Shown: one piece after another, positions 1 to 8,565 of the stretch
Position numbering within the stretch: position 1 is the stretch's first letter
Layout of the letters: the number at the start of each line of letters is the position of its first letter
NCBI RefSeq assembly: GCF_009674765.1
Contig: NZ_WKKF01000001.1
Location: forward strand, 1,054,001-1,118,000
Direction: 5' to 3'
DNA: 64,000 bases
Source of the DNA: Metabacillus idriensis
Lineage (GTDB): Bacteria; Bacillota; Bacilli; Bacillales; Bacillaceae
Position numbers and translations under genes: made by a program
The notes under the pieces: generated by a model
What the model was told of the DNA's origin: nothing
Databases searched by the model: none
What the model saw: the letters and a program-made list of their open reading frames with translations, nothing else

Positions 1-2
1 GT

Positions 3-314
3 GTCAGTGAAGCGATAGCTTATGCGGAGCACGCCGGACTCGATCCTGAAAATGTCTTAAAAAGCATATCAGCAGGTGCAGCAGGCAGCTGGTCACTGAG
101 CAACCTTGCTCCGAGAATGCTGAAAGGGGACTTTGAACCTGGCTTTTATGTAAAACATTTTCTAAAGGACATGGGCATTGCCATTGAAGAGGCGGAAACT
201 ATGAAAATGGATGCGCCTGGCTTAACCCTCGCTCATTCCCTATACACTGAGCTTCAGAAAAAAGGCGAAGGTGACAGCGGGACACAGGCTCTATATAAGC
301 TATGGAAATCGTAA
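3..314 (+). CDS. ykwC: YkwC, 3-hydroxyisobutyrate dehydrogenase-like oxidoreductase (C-terminal part)
   Basis: The reading frame is open from base 3 at the window edge to TAA at 312-314, so only the last 103 residues are present. The segment matches the all-helical C-terminal domain of the beta-hydroxyacid dehydrogenase family: a stretch reading [18 protein letters not shown], then [19 protein letters not shown], which carries the conserved lysine-containing KDMGIA-type helix. The NAD-binding Rossmann part lies upstream of the window. The next gene starts 13 bp before this stop, so the two are translationally coupled. The name rests on the ykwC-ykwB-ykwD neighbourhood known from B. subtilis; the exact substrate is not known. 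Confidence 0.85.
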   Translation, partial: VSEAIAYAEHAGLDPENVLKSISAGAAGSWSLSNLAPRMLKGDFEPGFYVKHFLKDMGIAIEEAETMKMDAPGLTLAHSLYTELQKKGEGDSGTQALYKLWKS

Positions 315-784
315 TCAGAAAGCTGCCTTGCAAGAGTGAAGCACCGATGGATCTTTTGCTGGAGGCAGACCCTTCTGAACAAAACATAAACCAATACCTC
401 AAAAAAGGATCTATTTATCTTGCGGAGCATGAGAAAAAAACAGCAGGAGTGCTGGTGCTGATGCAGATTGGGGATTCATCTATGGAAATAATGAATCTTG
501 CGGTTAATGACCATTCTAGAGGAAAAGGGATAGCGAAAAAACTGATTGCTCATGCAAAGCATGAATGTGCAGGCCTAAATATCGGCACTCTTGTGATTGG
601 AACCGGCAACTCCAGCTTAGATCAGCTTGCCCTCTATCAAAAATGTGGATTTCGCATGGAAAAAGTGATTGAAAATTACTTCATTGATCATTACGAGGAA
701 CCTATTTTTGAGAATGGAATCCAGTGCATGGATATGGTCAGGCTAAAAATGAACATAAGAAAAGCGGAAGCGCCGAAGATTTAG
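302..784 (+). CDS. ykwB: YkwB, GNAT-family N-acetyltransferase
   Basis: A 160-residue protein with the GNAT acetyl-CoA-binding core: beta4 ending in IMNLAV, then the pyrophosphate loop [14 protein letters not shown] (about residues 62-75), and late motifs [17 protein letters not shown] typical of this branch. It overlaps the end of ykwC by 13 bp, so no separate promoter is expected. The substrate is unknown. Odd feature: the last residues (RKAEAPKI) and the stop codon are encoded by a remnant of the dispersed R1-like repeat that begins near base 756, so the native C-terminus has probably been replaced by repeat-derived sequence. Confidence 0.88.
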   Translation: MEIVIRKLPCKSEAPMDLLLEADPSEQNINQYLKKGSIYLAEHEKKTAGVLVLMQIGDSSMEIMNLAVNDHSRGKGIAKKLIAHAKHECAGLNIGTLVIGTGNSSLDQLALYQKCGFRMEKVIENYFIDHYEEPIFENGIQCMDMVRLKMNIRKAEAPKI

Positions 785-810
785 ACGTAGACGCTAGACA
801 TCGAAGCGCA
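756..810 (+). repeat. R1-type repeat remnant overlapping the ykwB stop
   Basis: The stretch begins AAGAAAAGCGGAAGCGCC and ends with GACGCTAGACATCGAAGCGC. Both ends resemble the two termini of the longer R1 elements seen elsewhere in this window, read in the gene direction, but the middle is missing. It supplies the last codons of ykwB. I infer a deletion derivative. Confidence 0.5.
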
Positions 811-817
811 ATAACAC

Positions 818-848
818 AAAAAAAGATAGCTAGAATTCTCTAGCTATC
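818..848 (-). terminator. Rho-independent terminator of ykwD
   Basis: A perfect 10-bp inverted repeat, GATAGCTAGA (825-834) and TCTAGCTATC (839-848), has a 4-base loop. On the minus strand it is followed by a run of seven T. It lies 19 bp past the ykwD stop. Confidence 0.85.
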
Positions 849-866
849 TCGTAATATGAAAATCTA

Positions 867-1625
867 TTATTTACCAATGAACATTTGTGTCCAGTAGTTG
901 CCTTCAGCTACATGGCCTACACCAATGTGAGTGAAGTCTCCGTTCATGATGTTTTTACGGTGGCCTTCAGAGTTCATCCATGCTTGTACAACTTCTTCTG
1001 GTGAAGCTTGTCCTTTAGCAATGTTTTCTCCAGCTGTAGTGTACTCAACGCCAAACTTCTTCATCATGTCAAATGGTGATCCGTAAGTTGGGCTGTTGTG
1101 GTCAAAATAATTCTTGCTTTGCATGTCTTTTGATTTTTCTTTAGCTACTTTGCTTAATTCTTCATCTAATTGAAGTGGTTTTAAGCCTTGTTTTTCACGC
1201 TCTGCGTTTGTTAATTCAACTACTTTTTTCTCGAATTCACTTACAGAAGCCTGAGTTTGCTCTTGCTTTGGAGCTGCTTCTTTAGAAGCTTCTGGCTGAG
1301 CTTTTTGAGCTGGTGCCGGTGCTGCTTCTTGTTTTGGAGCTTCAGCTTGCTCTTTTTGTGGTGCTTGTGCCGCAGCTTCGCCTTGCTGTGCTTTAAATTG
1401 GTTTAATTGCTGCTCAACCATTTTTTGAAGCTCAGGATTGTTGATGTTCTTTAATAGCTCTTGCTGTTGACCTTGATTTAAATTGCAGTTTTGACCGGCA
1501 ATTTGGTAAGCTTTAACTTGCATATTTGATTGCTGTGGAGCTGCTGCATCTGCTGATGGGCCCCCAGCATTGAATGTGAAAATAGTGGCTGCTGCCGCTA
1601 CTGAAAGTACGAAAGATTTCTTCAT
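867..1625 (-). CDS. ykwD: YkwD, secreted CAP/SCP-domain protein
   Basis: A 252-residue exported protein. The start chosen is the ATG at 1623-1625 because AGGAGG lies just upstream (about 1635) and because MKKSFVLSVAAAATIF... is a good signal peptide, with likely cleavage near residue 27 after ADA. An Ala/Gln/Pro/Glu-rich linker spans about residues 80-130. The C-terminal 120 residues are a CAP (SCP/PR-1) domain with its signature pieces NAERE, YFDHNSP, AGENIA, GHRKNIM and YWTQMF. Proteins of this family act outside the cell; their molecular activity in bacilli is not established. It is transcribed divergently from pbpH. Confidence 0.92.
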   Translation of the reverse strand: MKKSFVLSVAAAATIFTFNAGGPSADAAAPQQSNMQVKAYQIAGQNCNLNQGQQQELLKNINNPELQKMVEQQLNQFKAQQGEAAAQAPQKEQAEAPKQEAAPAPAQKAQPEASKEAAPKQEQTQASVSEFEKKVVELTNAEREKQGLKPLQLDEELSKVAKEKSKDMQSKNYFDHNSPTYGSPFDMMKKFGVEYTTAGENIAKGQASPEEVVQAWMNSEGHRKNIMNGDFTHIGVGHVAEGNYWTQMFIGK

Positions 1626-1759
1626 GAAAAAATTCCTCCTAAGAGTTTTTTTGGTGTGTTTCTTGCTACAACAACATCGTAACATACGTTTTTCGTAATA
1701 TATCAGCCATTGCTTTCCATTGACAGAACACATTCTTTTAGTCTATGTAACTTACATTA

Positions 1760-1773
1760 AGTAAGCGTTATCA
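1760..1773 (-). promoter_or_regulatory. cre-like CcpA site upstream of ykwD
   Basis: On the minus strand this reads TGATAACGCTTACT, matching 13 of 14 positions of the CcpA consensus TGWNANCGNTNWCA. It overlaps a possible -35 (TTGATA) for ykwD about 140 bp upstream of the start. The match is by eye and could be chance. Confidence 0.35.
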
Positions 1774-2009
1774 AACCATTATTATCACTAGTTTTATAGT
1801 ATCAAGAAAAGAATGCTCCTCATTCTCTGCCGCCGAAAAATCTTCCTATTTATATCCAGTGGTACTAACTTTTTCATTGAATTGTTTCTTGACATAAATT
1901 TAAGTCCCTTTTTTATGTAACAAGTATTACACAAGTGTTACAATAGAGTTTGAAAAACGTTAAAATGATCTCATAACTTAAGGATCGATTTTGAAAGGGG
2001 AATAATTCG

Positions 2010-4127
2010 TTGACTGAGCCAGGTAATAGTCAAGCTGATCTGCGAAAATTGAAGAAAACACGCTTAATCCGGATCAATGTATTCTTTTTCTTTGTGTTTC
2101 TATTATTCGTAGCGCTAATCATTCGGCTGGGTGTTGTTCAAATTGTTCAGGGTGAGGAATTTTCAAAGGAAGTCAGCCGCACTGAGTCAAACTATGCAAG
2201 CTTTCCTGCACCGCGCGGAAAGATGTATGACCGGAACGGAAATGTTCTTGTTGAAAACATTGGTGTTGAGGCCATCACATATACAGTAGAAAAAACAACG
2301 AAAGCATCAGATAAAATTGAAACAGCAAAAGCACTTGCATCTCTCATTGAAATTCCAACCGAATTTTTAAAAGACAGAGATTTAAAAGACTATTGGGTTG
2401 CCGCAAACCCTGAAGAAGCAGCAAACCTTCTTAAAGAGAAGGAAAAAGAGAAGAAGGGGAGCGAAACGTATCAGCTTCAAATTGATCGTGTCCCTGAAAC
2501 TGAGCTGAATAAACTAAAAGGCAATAAAAACGAACTTGAAGTAGTTGCCTTATATACACGTTTCTCGGCTGGCTATGCCTACGAGCCTCAGATTGTCACA
2601 GCTACAGGTCTGACTGATGGCGAAGAGCTGACAAAAGAAGAACTGACTCGTGTAGCAGAAAATCTTGAACTTCTCCCGGGAATCGATGTCATAACCGACT
2701 GGAAGCGTTCATATCCGAATGGAGACCTTTTAACGGGCGTTTTCGGAAGTGTTACGACTCCTAAGCAGGGAATTCTGGAAGCAAGAAAGTCATATTACAC
2801 AGCTCGCGGCTATGCAAGAAATGAACGCGTGGGCCGAAGCAATCTTGAATATCAATATGAAGACTATCTGAATCCGCGAAAAGCGAAAGTGCAATATGTA
2901 ACCGACAGCAGCGGCAAGGTCATTTCAGAAACGATGATTGATGAAGGCCGCCGCGGATATGACCTGAAACTGTCCTTTGATCTTGAACTTCAAAAGCAGC
3001 TGGATACAATTGTAGAAGAAGAGCTTAGAGTGGCTCGCGGGAAAACGGGAAATCATCTTGCAGACAGAGCATTTGCCGTGATGATGGATCCCAATACGGG
3101 TGACGTTCTTGCTATGTCAGGAAAGAAGTATGATTTTGAAGATGGAAAAATTAATGATTATATAATTGGGAACTTTACTACACAGTATGAAATTGGATCT
3201 ACTATTAAAGGGGCTACAGTTTTAGCAGGGTATCAGCATGGCATTTCAAGAGGTACCGTTTATAACGATACACCTCTTATTCTAAAAGGTACGCCAATTA
3301 AAAAATCCGTTCGGAACATGGGACCTGTTAATGATATAACAGCACTTAAACGAAGTTCTAACGTCTATATGTTCCGTGTTGCAATGGAAATTGCAGGAGA
3401 AACCTATGTTCCTAAAGGACCATTTGATGCATCATCTAGCGATTATCAGCAAATGAGAAACTATTACAGTCAGTTTGGTCTTGGTGTAAAAACTGGAATT
3501 GATTTACCTAATGAAGCAATAGGTCAGCAAACTACAGCAGATAATCCTGGGAAACTGCTTGATATGGCCATCGGTCAGTTTGATACGTATACTCCACTCC
3601 AAATGGCTCAATATGTGTCAACTATTGCAAACGGAGGATACCGTGTAGAACCTAAAATTGTTAATAGCATTCATTCTCCTGTTGAAGAAGAAGGACTAGG
3701 TTCAATAGTAACGGAACACGAAACCCGTATTTTAAATCGTATTAACAATTCAGAAGAGGACATCCGCCAAGTTCAGCGGGGATTTGAAGCTGTTACGAAA
3801 ACAGGGGGGACAGCAGCCGGTATATTCGGTAAATACGATGTTGCTGGTAAAACCGGAACATCTCAGACAAGTTATTATGCTGAGGAAAGCAAACGTGCAT
3901 ATTATGGGACGGACACTAATAACCTTGCATTTGTAGGATATTATCCCGCTTCAAAACCAGAAGTAGCTATTAGTGTTATTGTTCCATATACAGGTTTAAG
4001 AGCGGGCCATCCAGTAAACAAATACATCGCAAAACGAGCAATTGAAGCATACGCAAACCTCGAACCAAAAGATCCGAATGCTGAACCGGAACCACCTGCA
4101 GGAACCGCTGAAAACACGGAAGAATAA
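2010..4127 (+). CDS. pbpH: PbpH, class B penicillin-binding protein (transpeptidase)
   Basis: A 705-residue class B PBP that cross-links peptidoglycan outside the membrane. A short basic cytosolic tail leads into one membrane anchor at about residues 22-42. A PBP dimer domain follows, then the transpeptidase domain. The catalytic motifs are S397-T-I-K400, S449-S-N451 and K614-T-G616. The start is TTG at 2010, preceded by AAAGGGG nine bases upstream; no better in-frame ATG exists before the anchor. The length agrees with B. subtilis PbpH (about 704), a rod-shape elongation PBP partly redundant with PbpA. The ykwD-pbpH-kinA order supports this paralogue. The tail is Pro/Glu-rich. Confidence 0.93.
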   Translation: MTEPGNSQADLRKLKKTRLIRINVFFFFVFLLFVALIIRLGVVQIVQGEEFSKEVSRTESNYASFPAPRGKMYDRNGNVLVENIGVEAITYTVEKTTKASDKIETAKALASLIEIPTEFLKDRDLKDYWVAANPEEAANLLKEKEKEKKGSETYQLQIDRVPETELNKLKGNKNELEVVALYTRFSAGYAYEPQIVTATGLTDGEELTKEELTRVAENLELLPGIDVITDWKRSYPNGDLLTGVFGSVTTPKQGILEARKSYYTARGYARNERVGRSNLEYQYEDYLNPRKAKVQYVTDSSGKVISETMIDEGRRGYDLKLSFDLELQKQLDTIVEEELRVARGKTGNHLADRAFAVMMDPNTGDVLAMSGKKYDFEDGKINDYIIGNFTTQYEIGSTIKGATVLAGYQHGISRGTVYNDTPLILKGTPIKKSVRNMGPVNDITALKRSSNVYMFRVAMEIAGETYVPKGPFDASSSDYQQMRNYYSQFGLGVKTGIDLPNEAIGQQTTADNPGKLLDMAIGQFDTYTPLQMAQYVSTIANGGYRVEPKIVNSIHSPVEEEGLGSIVTEHETRILNRINNSEEDIRQVQRGFEAVTKTGGTAAGIFGKYDVAGKTGTSQTSYYAEESKRAYYGTDTNNLAFVGYYPASKPEVAISVIVPYTGLRAGHPVNKYIAKRAIEAYANLEPKDPNAEPEPPAGTAENTEE

Positions 4128-4137
4128 TCAAGACTTG

Positions 4138-4166
4138 AGCTTTCCTTTATAGGGAAGCTTTTTTTT
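4138..4166 (+). terminator. Terminator of pbpH
   Basis: Stem AGCTTTCC (4138-4145) pairs with GGGAAGCT (4152-4159), with one G-U pair, and an eight-T run follows. Confidence 0.85.
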
Positions 4167-4230
4167 ATTAAATGAGTAACGAATTATATAGTAGGAAAAA
4201 ATAATCTCATCATCAGAAAAGAGGGATAAT

Positions 4231-4890
4231 ATGGGGTTCTACTCAATTGAAAATATCCAGCTCATGAAGAGGTTTCCCGAGCTTGCGCCTGATCTTTATC
4301 AATCGTATATTGCTTTCAGCAAAGCAGTTTTGAGCGAGGGCCATTTAACAAGAAAGGAAAAAGAAATCATTGCAGTTGCTGTGTCTCATGCAACTGAATG
4401 TCCTTATTGCATTGATTTCCATACAAAAAAAGCGAAAAAAGCAGGAGCATCACTCGAGGAATTATTTGAAGCTGTCATGACTGCAGCAGCAATTGAAGCA
4501 GGCGGCGCTTATGCTCACCGTACTCAGATGCATCGTGCTTACGACGGCAAGCTCGCAGAATCATTTTACAGCAGAGATGATTTAGCAAACATCAATACAT
4601 TGCAGGATCTTTCTCCTGAAATACAGCAGACGGCAAGGGCATTTTTTTCAAAAGCTTCAGAGGAAGGAAAGCTTACCGCTAAGCTGAAGCAATTAATCGC
4701 GGTTGCTGTTGCGCATACTTCTGAATGTCCATATTGCATTGCGGCGCATACCGCTGAAGCTAAAAATGAAGGCTGTTCAAAGGAAGAACTGGCGGAAGCC
4801 GTTATGACTGCAGCCCTGCTCAGATCAGGGGGAGCTGTCACTCATGCTGTTAATATGCTTCAATCTTATGAGCAGAGCAGTGAAGAATAG
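4231..4890 (+). CDS. AhpD-like carboxymuconolactone decarboxylase family protein, tandem domains
   Basis: A 219-residue protein made of two homologous halves. Each carries the AhpD/CMD active-site signature: ECPYCIDFHTKKAKKAG at about residues 50-66 and ECPYCIAAHTAEAKNEG at about residues 168-184, each followed by an ELxEAVMTAA helix. The CxxC plus distal His is the thiol peroxidase/disulfide relay motif of AhpD proteins, so a peroxidase-like or thiol-reducing role is likely. The substrate is unknown. AGAGGGA lies just upstream of the ATG. The gene stands alone between two terminators. The internal duplication is clear at the sequence level. Confidence 0.88.
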   Translation: MGFYSIENIQLMKRFPELAPDLYQSYIAFSKAVLSEGHLTRKEKEIIAVAVSHATECPYCIDFHTKKAKKAGASLEELFEAVMTAAAIEAGGAYAHRTQMHRAYDGKLAESFYSRDDLANINTLQDLSPEIQQTARAFFSKASEEGKLTAKLKQLIAVAVAHTSECPYCIAAHTAEAKNEGCSKEELAEAVMTAALLRSGGAVTHAVNMLQSYEQSSEE

Positions 4891-4944
4891 CCGCACCATG
4901 AGTGGAAAACACTAAGGATAATCTTTGATGAGGAGTGAAATGAA

Positions 4945-5118
4945 ATGTCAAAAACGAACAAAAACGATGCAAATCAAAAAAACAAAAAAGGGTTCGACTC
5001 AAGTAAAATCGACTCTGAATTCAGCGGGGAATTCGGCAGTGCAGCAGCCAACCTTGCCCATAAAGAGAAAGCAAAAAAAGAAAAAGCAGCCAAAAATTTT
5101 GGCGAATATAAAGAATAA
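4945..5118 (+). CDS. Small Lys-rich hydrophilic protein, possibly spore-associated
   Basis: A 57-residue ORF starting MSKTNKNDANQKNKKGFD, with GAGGAGTG seven bases before the ATG and a terminator just after the stop. It is very hydrophilic: Lys, Asn and Ala rich, no Cys, with a KEKAKKEKAAKNFGEYKE tail. A short GEFGSAAANLAH stretch faintly recalls small acid-soluble spore proteins, but the match is too weak to name. A longer ORF from 4925 in another frame (83 codons) has a low-complexity translation and is a shadow. Confidence 0.6.
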   Translation: MSKTNKNDANQKNKKGFDSSKIDSEFSGEFGSAAANLAHKEKAKKEKAAKNFGEYKE

Positions 5119-5122
5119 TACG

Positions 5123-5152
5123 AGGCCGGGGCATTCCCGGTTTCTTTTATTT
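5123..5152 (+). terminator. Terminator after the 57-residue ORF
   Basis: CCGGG (5126-5130) and CCCGG (5136-5140) form the core stem, extendable by A-T and G-U pairs, followed by a T-rich tract. It supports the small ORF as a real transcription unit. Confidence 0.7.
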
Positions 5153-5195
5153 TCATCCTTTAATGAAAAAAATTAACTTTTTCAGGAAATTAGAG

Positions 5196-5223
5196 AGGAA
5201 TTTTGGATAAGAAAATCGAATTT
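5196..5223 (+). promoter_or_regulatory. SigH-type promoter of kinA
   Basis: AGGAATT (5196-5202), 12 bases, then ATCGAATTT (5215-5223). This fits the known SigH consensus (AGGAWWT, 12-13 bp spacer, RNNGAATWW) at essentially every position. B. subtilis kinA is known to be SigH-dependent. The predicted leader is about 160 nt. Confidence 0.8.
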
Positions 5224-5388
5224 TGTTAAGTAAAATCGAACGTTCTGTAGACGAAGACCATCCTCATTGAATGGCTGATCTGCATTTAATTCCTCGTCAT
5301 TGCCGCATTACGCTCATTTTAGCCGGTCAATCCCAGCAGCAGGCACGTTTAATAAAATGTGAAAAGAACATAAAAAGGGGGGCAATGC

Positions 5389-7218
5389 ATGAAGCAAGAG
5401 ACAGAAACCGAATATCAAGTATTGCCGCAGGCTGAATTATTTGCAGTTATGAATGAAAATGGAAGATTTCAGTTTATGTCACTGAACTGTGAAGAGCATC
5501 TCGGTTTCACCAGTGCAGAATTTATAGGAACTTTCATGAAGGATTATGTCCATAAAGATGATTTATTTTTAGTTGAGAGTTATTTTTACAATGAACACCA
5601 CCTCCATCCATGCACATTTCGTTTTTTAATGAAAAATGGAACGTTTATTTGGCTTGAAGCAACGGTTGATTTTATTAAAACGACTTCTGCGAAAAAGGAA
5701 AATCAAATCGTTCTTAAAATAAAATTGCTTAAATCCAGTGAACAGGAAAACAGGTCAAAACCTGTCCAATTGAATAATCCGCTTTTAACCGATGAAGCAA
5801 AAGAAATAAACCTATATGCAGAGGAACTGCTTAAGAGGATGCCCTGTCCTTTATTCATCTCGCAAAAAGGCCAGTTATGCTATGTGAATCAGGCTCTGAT
5901 CGATTTGCTTGGGGGAACCTCAAAGGAAGATTTGCTTGGATTAGATGTGCTCGATATTATAGATCACGACTATCATGATATTGTGAAGAACCGCATTCAA
6001 AGAATGCAGAGGGGATCGTATGTAGGGCTTATTGAACAAACGTGGAGAAGACTTGATGGTACTCCGGTCGAAGTAGAAATCAAAGCAGCACCCACGCTAT
6101 TTAACGGGCAGCCGGCAGAGCTGGTTGTTCTTATTGATATTTCATCCAGAAAAAAATTTCAGAAAATCCTGCAAAAAAGCCGGGAGAGGTATCAGCTTCT
6201 CATTCAAAACTCCATTGATACGATTGCCGTCATTCATCGGGAAAAATGGGTGTTTATCAATGAATCAGGCGTAAAGCTATTTGAAGCAGATGATTATCCA
6301 GATATGCTGGGAAAAAGCATCTTTTCCTCCCTGGACCCTGAATATCATGAGCAGGTCAAAGAAAAATTGCATAATATCGTCCATTTAAGAACGGATGTTG
6401 AAGTAACTAAACAATCATGGCATACATATAAAAACAGTACAATCTATACAGAAATGGTCTGCATCCCAACTACTTATTTCGGTGAACCTGCTGTACAGGT
6501 TATTTTAAGAGACATTTCAGACCGGAAAAAAGCAGAAGAGCTGATGCTCCGTTCTGAAAAATTGTCCGTGGCAGGTCAGCTTGCAGCTGGAATAGCCCAT
6601 GAAATCCGGAATCCTCTGACAGCAATCAAAGGGTTTCTTCAGCTAATGCGTTCTGCAGGAAAAGGAGAAGAGACCTACTTTGACATTGTCTTCTCTGAAT
6701 TAAACCGGATCGAACTCATCTTGAGTGAACTGCTTATGCTTGCAAAACCCCAGGAAAGAATTTTAAAGGAAACGAATTTATATACGCTGATTGGGGATGT
6801 TGCAACCCTGCTTGAAACACAGGCCATCATGAATAACGTCATGATTGTGCATCAGCACCAGCAAGATCAGATGTGGATCAATTGTGATCAGAATCAAATA
6901 AAACAGGTCTTTATCAATTTAATAAAAAATGCAATTGATTCCATGCCTAAAGGAGGAAAAGTGACATTGTCCTCCATTAAAGAAGGAGATTATATTCTTG
7001 TTCATGTAATAGACGAGGGTGAAGGCATTCCCCCGGAAGCCCTGAAAAAAATAGGTGAGCCATTTTATACAACCAAGGAAAAGGGAACAGGACTGGGTTT
7101 AATGATCACATATAAAATTATTGAAAACCATAAAGGCAGCATATCCATTGAGAGCGAGCTTGGACAGGGCACGGTCTTCACTTTAAAGCTGCCATCGGCT
7201 GAAACTGAAAAAAACTAG
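5389..7218 (+). CDS. kinA: KinA, sporulation sensor histidine kinase
   Basis: A 609-residue cytosolic kinase that starts the Spo0F-Spo0B-Spo0A phosphorelay. No membrane segment is present. Three PAS domains fill residues about 10-130, 145-265 and 265-385, then comes the HisKA domain with the phospho-acceptor H404 in GIAHEIRNPLTAIKGF, and the HATPase domain with the N box (NLIKNAIDSM), G1 (DEGEGIP) and G2 (GTGLGL). Stretches such as FLVESYFYNEHH and the KKFQKILQKSRERYQ linker agree with B. subtilis KinA (606 residues) as I remember it. The ATG follows AAAAGGGGGG. The SigH promoter upstream gives stationary-phase control. Confidence 0.96.
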   Translation: MKQETETEYQVLPQAELFAVMNENGRFQFMSLNCEEHLGFTSAEFIGTFMKDYVHKDDLFLVESYFYNEHHLHPCTFRFLMKNGTFIWLEATVDFIKTTSAKKENQIVLKIKLLKSSEQENRSKPVQLNNPLLTDEAKEINLYAEELLKRMPCPLFISQKGQLCYVNQALIDLLGGTSKEDLLGLDVLDIIDHDYHDIVKNRIQRMQRGSYVGLIEQTWRRLDGTPVEVEIKAAPTLFNGQPAELVVLIDISSRKKFQKILQKSRERYQLLIQNSIDTIAVIHREKWVFINESGVKLFEADDYPDMLGKSIFSSLDPEYHEQVKEKLHNIVHLRTDVEVTKQSWHTYKNSTIYTEMVCIPTTYFGEPAVQVILRDISDRKKAEELMLRSEKLSVAGQLAAGIAHEIRNPLTAIKGFLQLMRSAGKGEETYFDIVFSELNRIELILSELLMLAKPQERILKETNLYTLIGDVATLLETQAIMNNVMIVHQHQQDQMWINCDQNQIKQVFINLIKNAIDSMPKGGKVTLSSIKEGDYILVHVIDEGEGIPPEALKKIGEPFYTTKEKGTGLGLMITYKIIENHKGSISIESELGQGTVFTLKLPSAETEKN

Positions 7219-7256
7219 CCTGCGATGGACTTAGACCATTCACAGGCCAGTTTTAT
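7215..7256 (+). terminator. Terminator between kinA and patA
   Basis: CTAGCCTG (7215-7222) pairs with CAGGCCAG (7243-7250) around an inner GATGG/CCATT stem and is followed by TTTTATTT. It starts inside the kinA stop codon region. Confidence 0.7.
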
Positions 7257-7270
7257 TTAGGGACAGGCAT

Positions 7271-8422
7271 CTATTTTAACGATATCAAATACTTCTCCAT
7301 TCTATCCAGAGCCTGCTCAAGCTGCTCATAGCTGCACGCGTAGGAAATCCGGATAAATCCTTCCCCAAACTTTGAAAATGCGGAACCGGGAACGACCGCA
7401 ACTCCTCCATCTTTTGCCAAAGAATAAGCGAAATCGAACGAAGATATGTTAAATTGACTGATGCTTGGAAAGATATAAAAGGAACCATCGGGTTTAACGG
7501 TTGGAAGACCCATGCTTACTAATCTTTCATACACATAATTCATCCGTTTTTCGTACTCCTCATTCATTGGAACAGCATCATTGATTCCTGCAGTAAGTGC
7601 TTGAAATGCCGCTTTTTGAGAGATAGAAGAAGCACAGGATACATTGTACTGATGTACTTTTAAAAGATGCTTCGCAATTACAGCAGGAGCAAATAAAAGA
7701 CCGATTCTAAACCCTGTCATACTGTGGGATTTGGATAATCCATTAATGACGATGGTCTGCTGAGGCAAGTATTTGGCAATCGATTTGTGTGTTCCGTTAA
7801 ACACAAGCTCACTGTAGATTTCATCTGATAGAACAAAGATATCTCTGCCCCTGATAACATCTGCGATTTTCTTCAGCTCATCCTCGTGCAAAGTAACTCC
7901 CGTCGGATTAGAAGGATAGGGAAGGACAATGCAGCGTGTTTTTTCCGTTATTTTTTGTTTGATCAACTCAGCAGTTAACCGGAAATCATGTTCTGCTGTA
8001 TCGATATGAACAGGCACTGCCCCGCAGAGGGAGATGATGGGTTCATAGCCTGGATAAACGGGGCCCGGAAGGATGACTTCACTGCCTTCTTCAAGGATGG
8101 CTCTAAAGGAAATATCAATAGCCTGGCTGGCACCTGTTGTGACGATAATTTCATTTTCAGGATCATAGACTAAGTCATATTTCACTTTGACGAATTCAGC
8201 GGCGGCTTTTCTGAGTTCAATATATCCTGCATTATGAGTATAGGTGGTGAAATTTTCATTTATTGCTGCAACAGCAGCTTCTTTTACATGAGCAGGAGTA
8301 AAAAAGTCAGGCTGTCCGATTGTCAGCGAGATTGTGTCTTCAAACTGCGAAACCATATTGAAAAACTGCCGTATTCCCGATATTTGAATGTTTTTCACGT
8401 TTTTATTTATGAGATGTTCCAT
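7271..8422 (-). CDS. patA: PatA, N-acetyl-LL-diaminopimelate aminotransferase
   Basis: A 383-residue fold-type I PLP aminotransferase. The start chosen is the ATG at 8420-8422 (MEHLINKNVKN), nine bases after AAAGGA; an upstream ATG at 8431 sits against that Shine-Dalgarno. Motifs: SLTIGQPDFFTP near residue 36, PYPSNPTG for substrate, LSDEIYSEL with the PLP-binding Asp and Tyr, and NGLSKSHSMTGFRIG with the Schiff-base lysine. In bacilli this enzyme makes N-acetyl-LL-DAP in the acetylase branch of lysine biosynthesis, so it works with dapH and ykuR about 38 kb downstream. Confidence 0.94.
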   Translation of the reverse strand: MEHLINKNVKNIQISGIRQFFNMVSQFEDTISLTIGQPDFFTPAHVKEAAVAAINENFTTYTHNAGYIELRKAAAEFVKVKYDLVYDPENEIIVTTGASQAIDISFRAILEEGSEVILPGPVYPGYEPIISLCGAVPVHIDTAEHDFRLTAELIKQKITEKTRCIVLPYPSNPTGVTLHEDELKKIADVIRGRDIFVLSDEIYSELVFNGTHKSIAKYLPQQTIVINGLSKSHSMTGFRIGLLFAPAVIAKHLLKVHQYNVSCASSISQKAAFQALTAGINDAVPMNEEYEKRMNYVYERLVSMGLPTVKPDGSFYIFPSISQFNISSFDFAYSLAKDGGVAVVPGSAFSKFGEGFIRISYACSYEQLEQALDRMEKYLISLK

Positions 8423-8565
8423 TTTGTTCATCCTTTTTATGTAGTTATTGTTCCATCATACACAATTCTTCCGCCTATATCATCCTTTCTTTCTCTGTTT
8501 AGGAACATAGAATAGGGGGAATAGAAGAAGAATAAATTCAAAGCAAACAGAAAAGATGTGACATA

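Noticed and set aside
4925-5176. 83-codon ORF in another frame over the small protein gene
   Set aside because: Low-complexity Lys/Gln translation; the frame at 4945-5118 has the correctly spaced ribosome site and a terminator after its stop.
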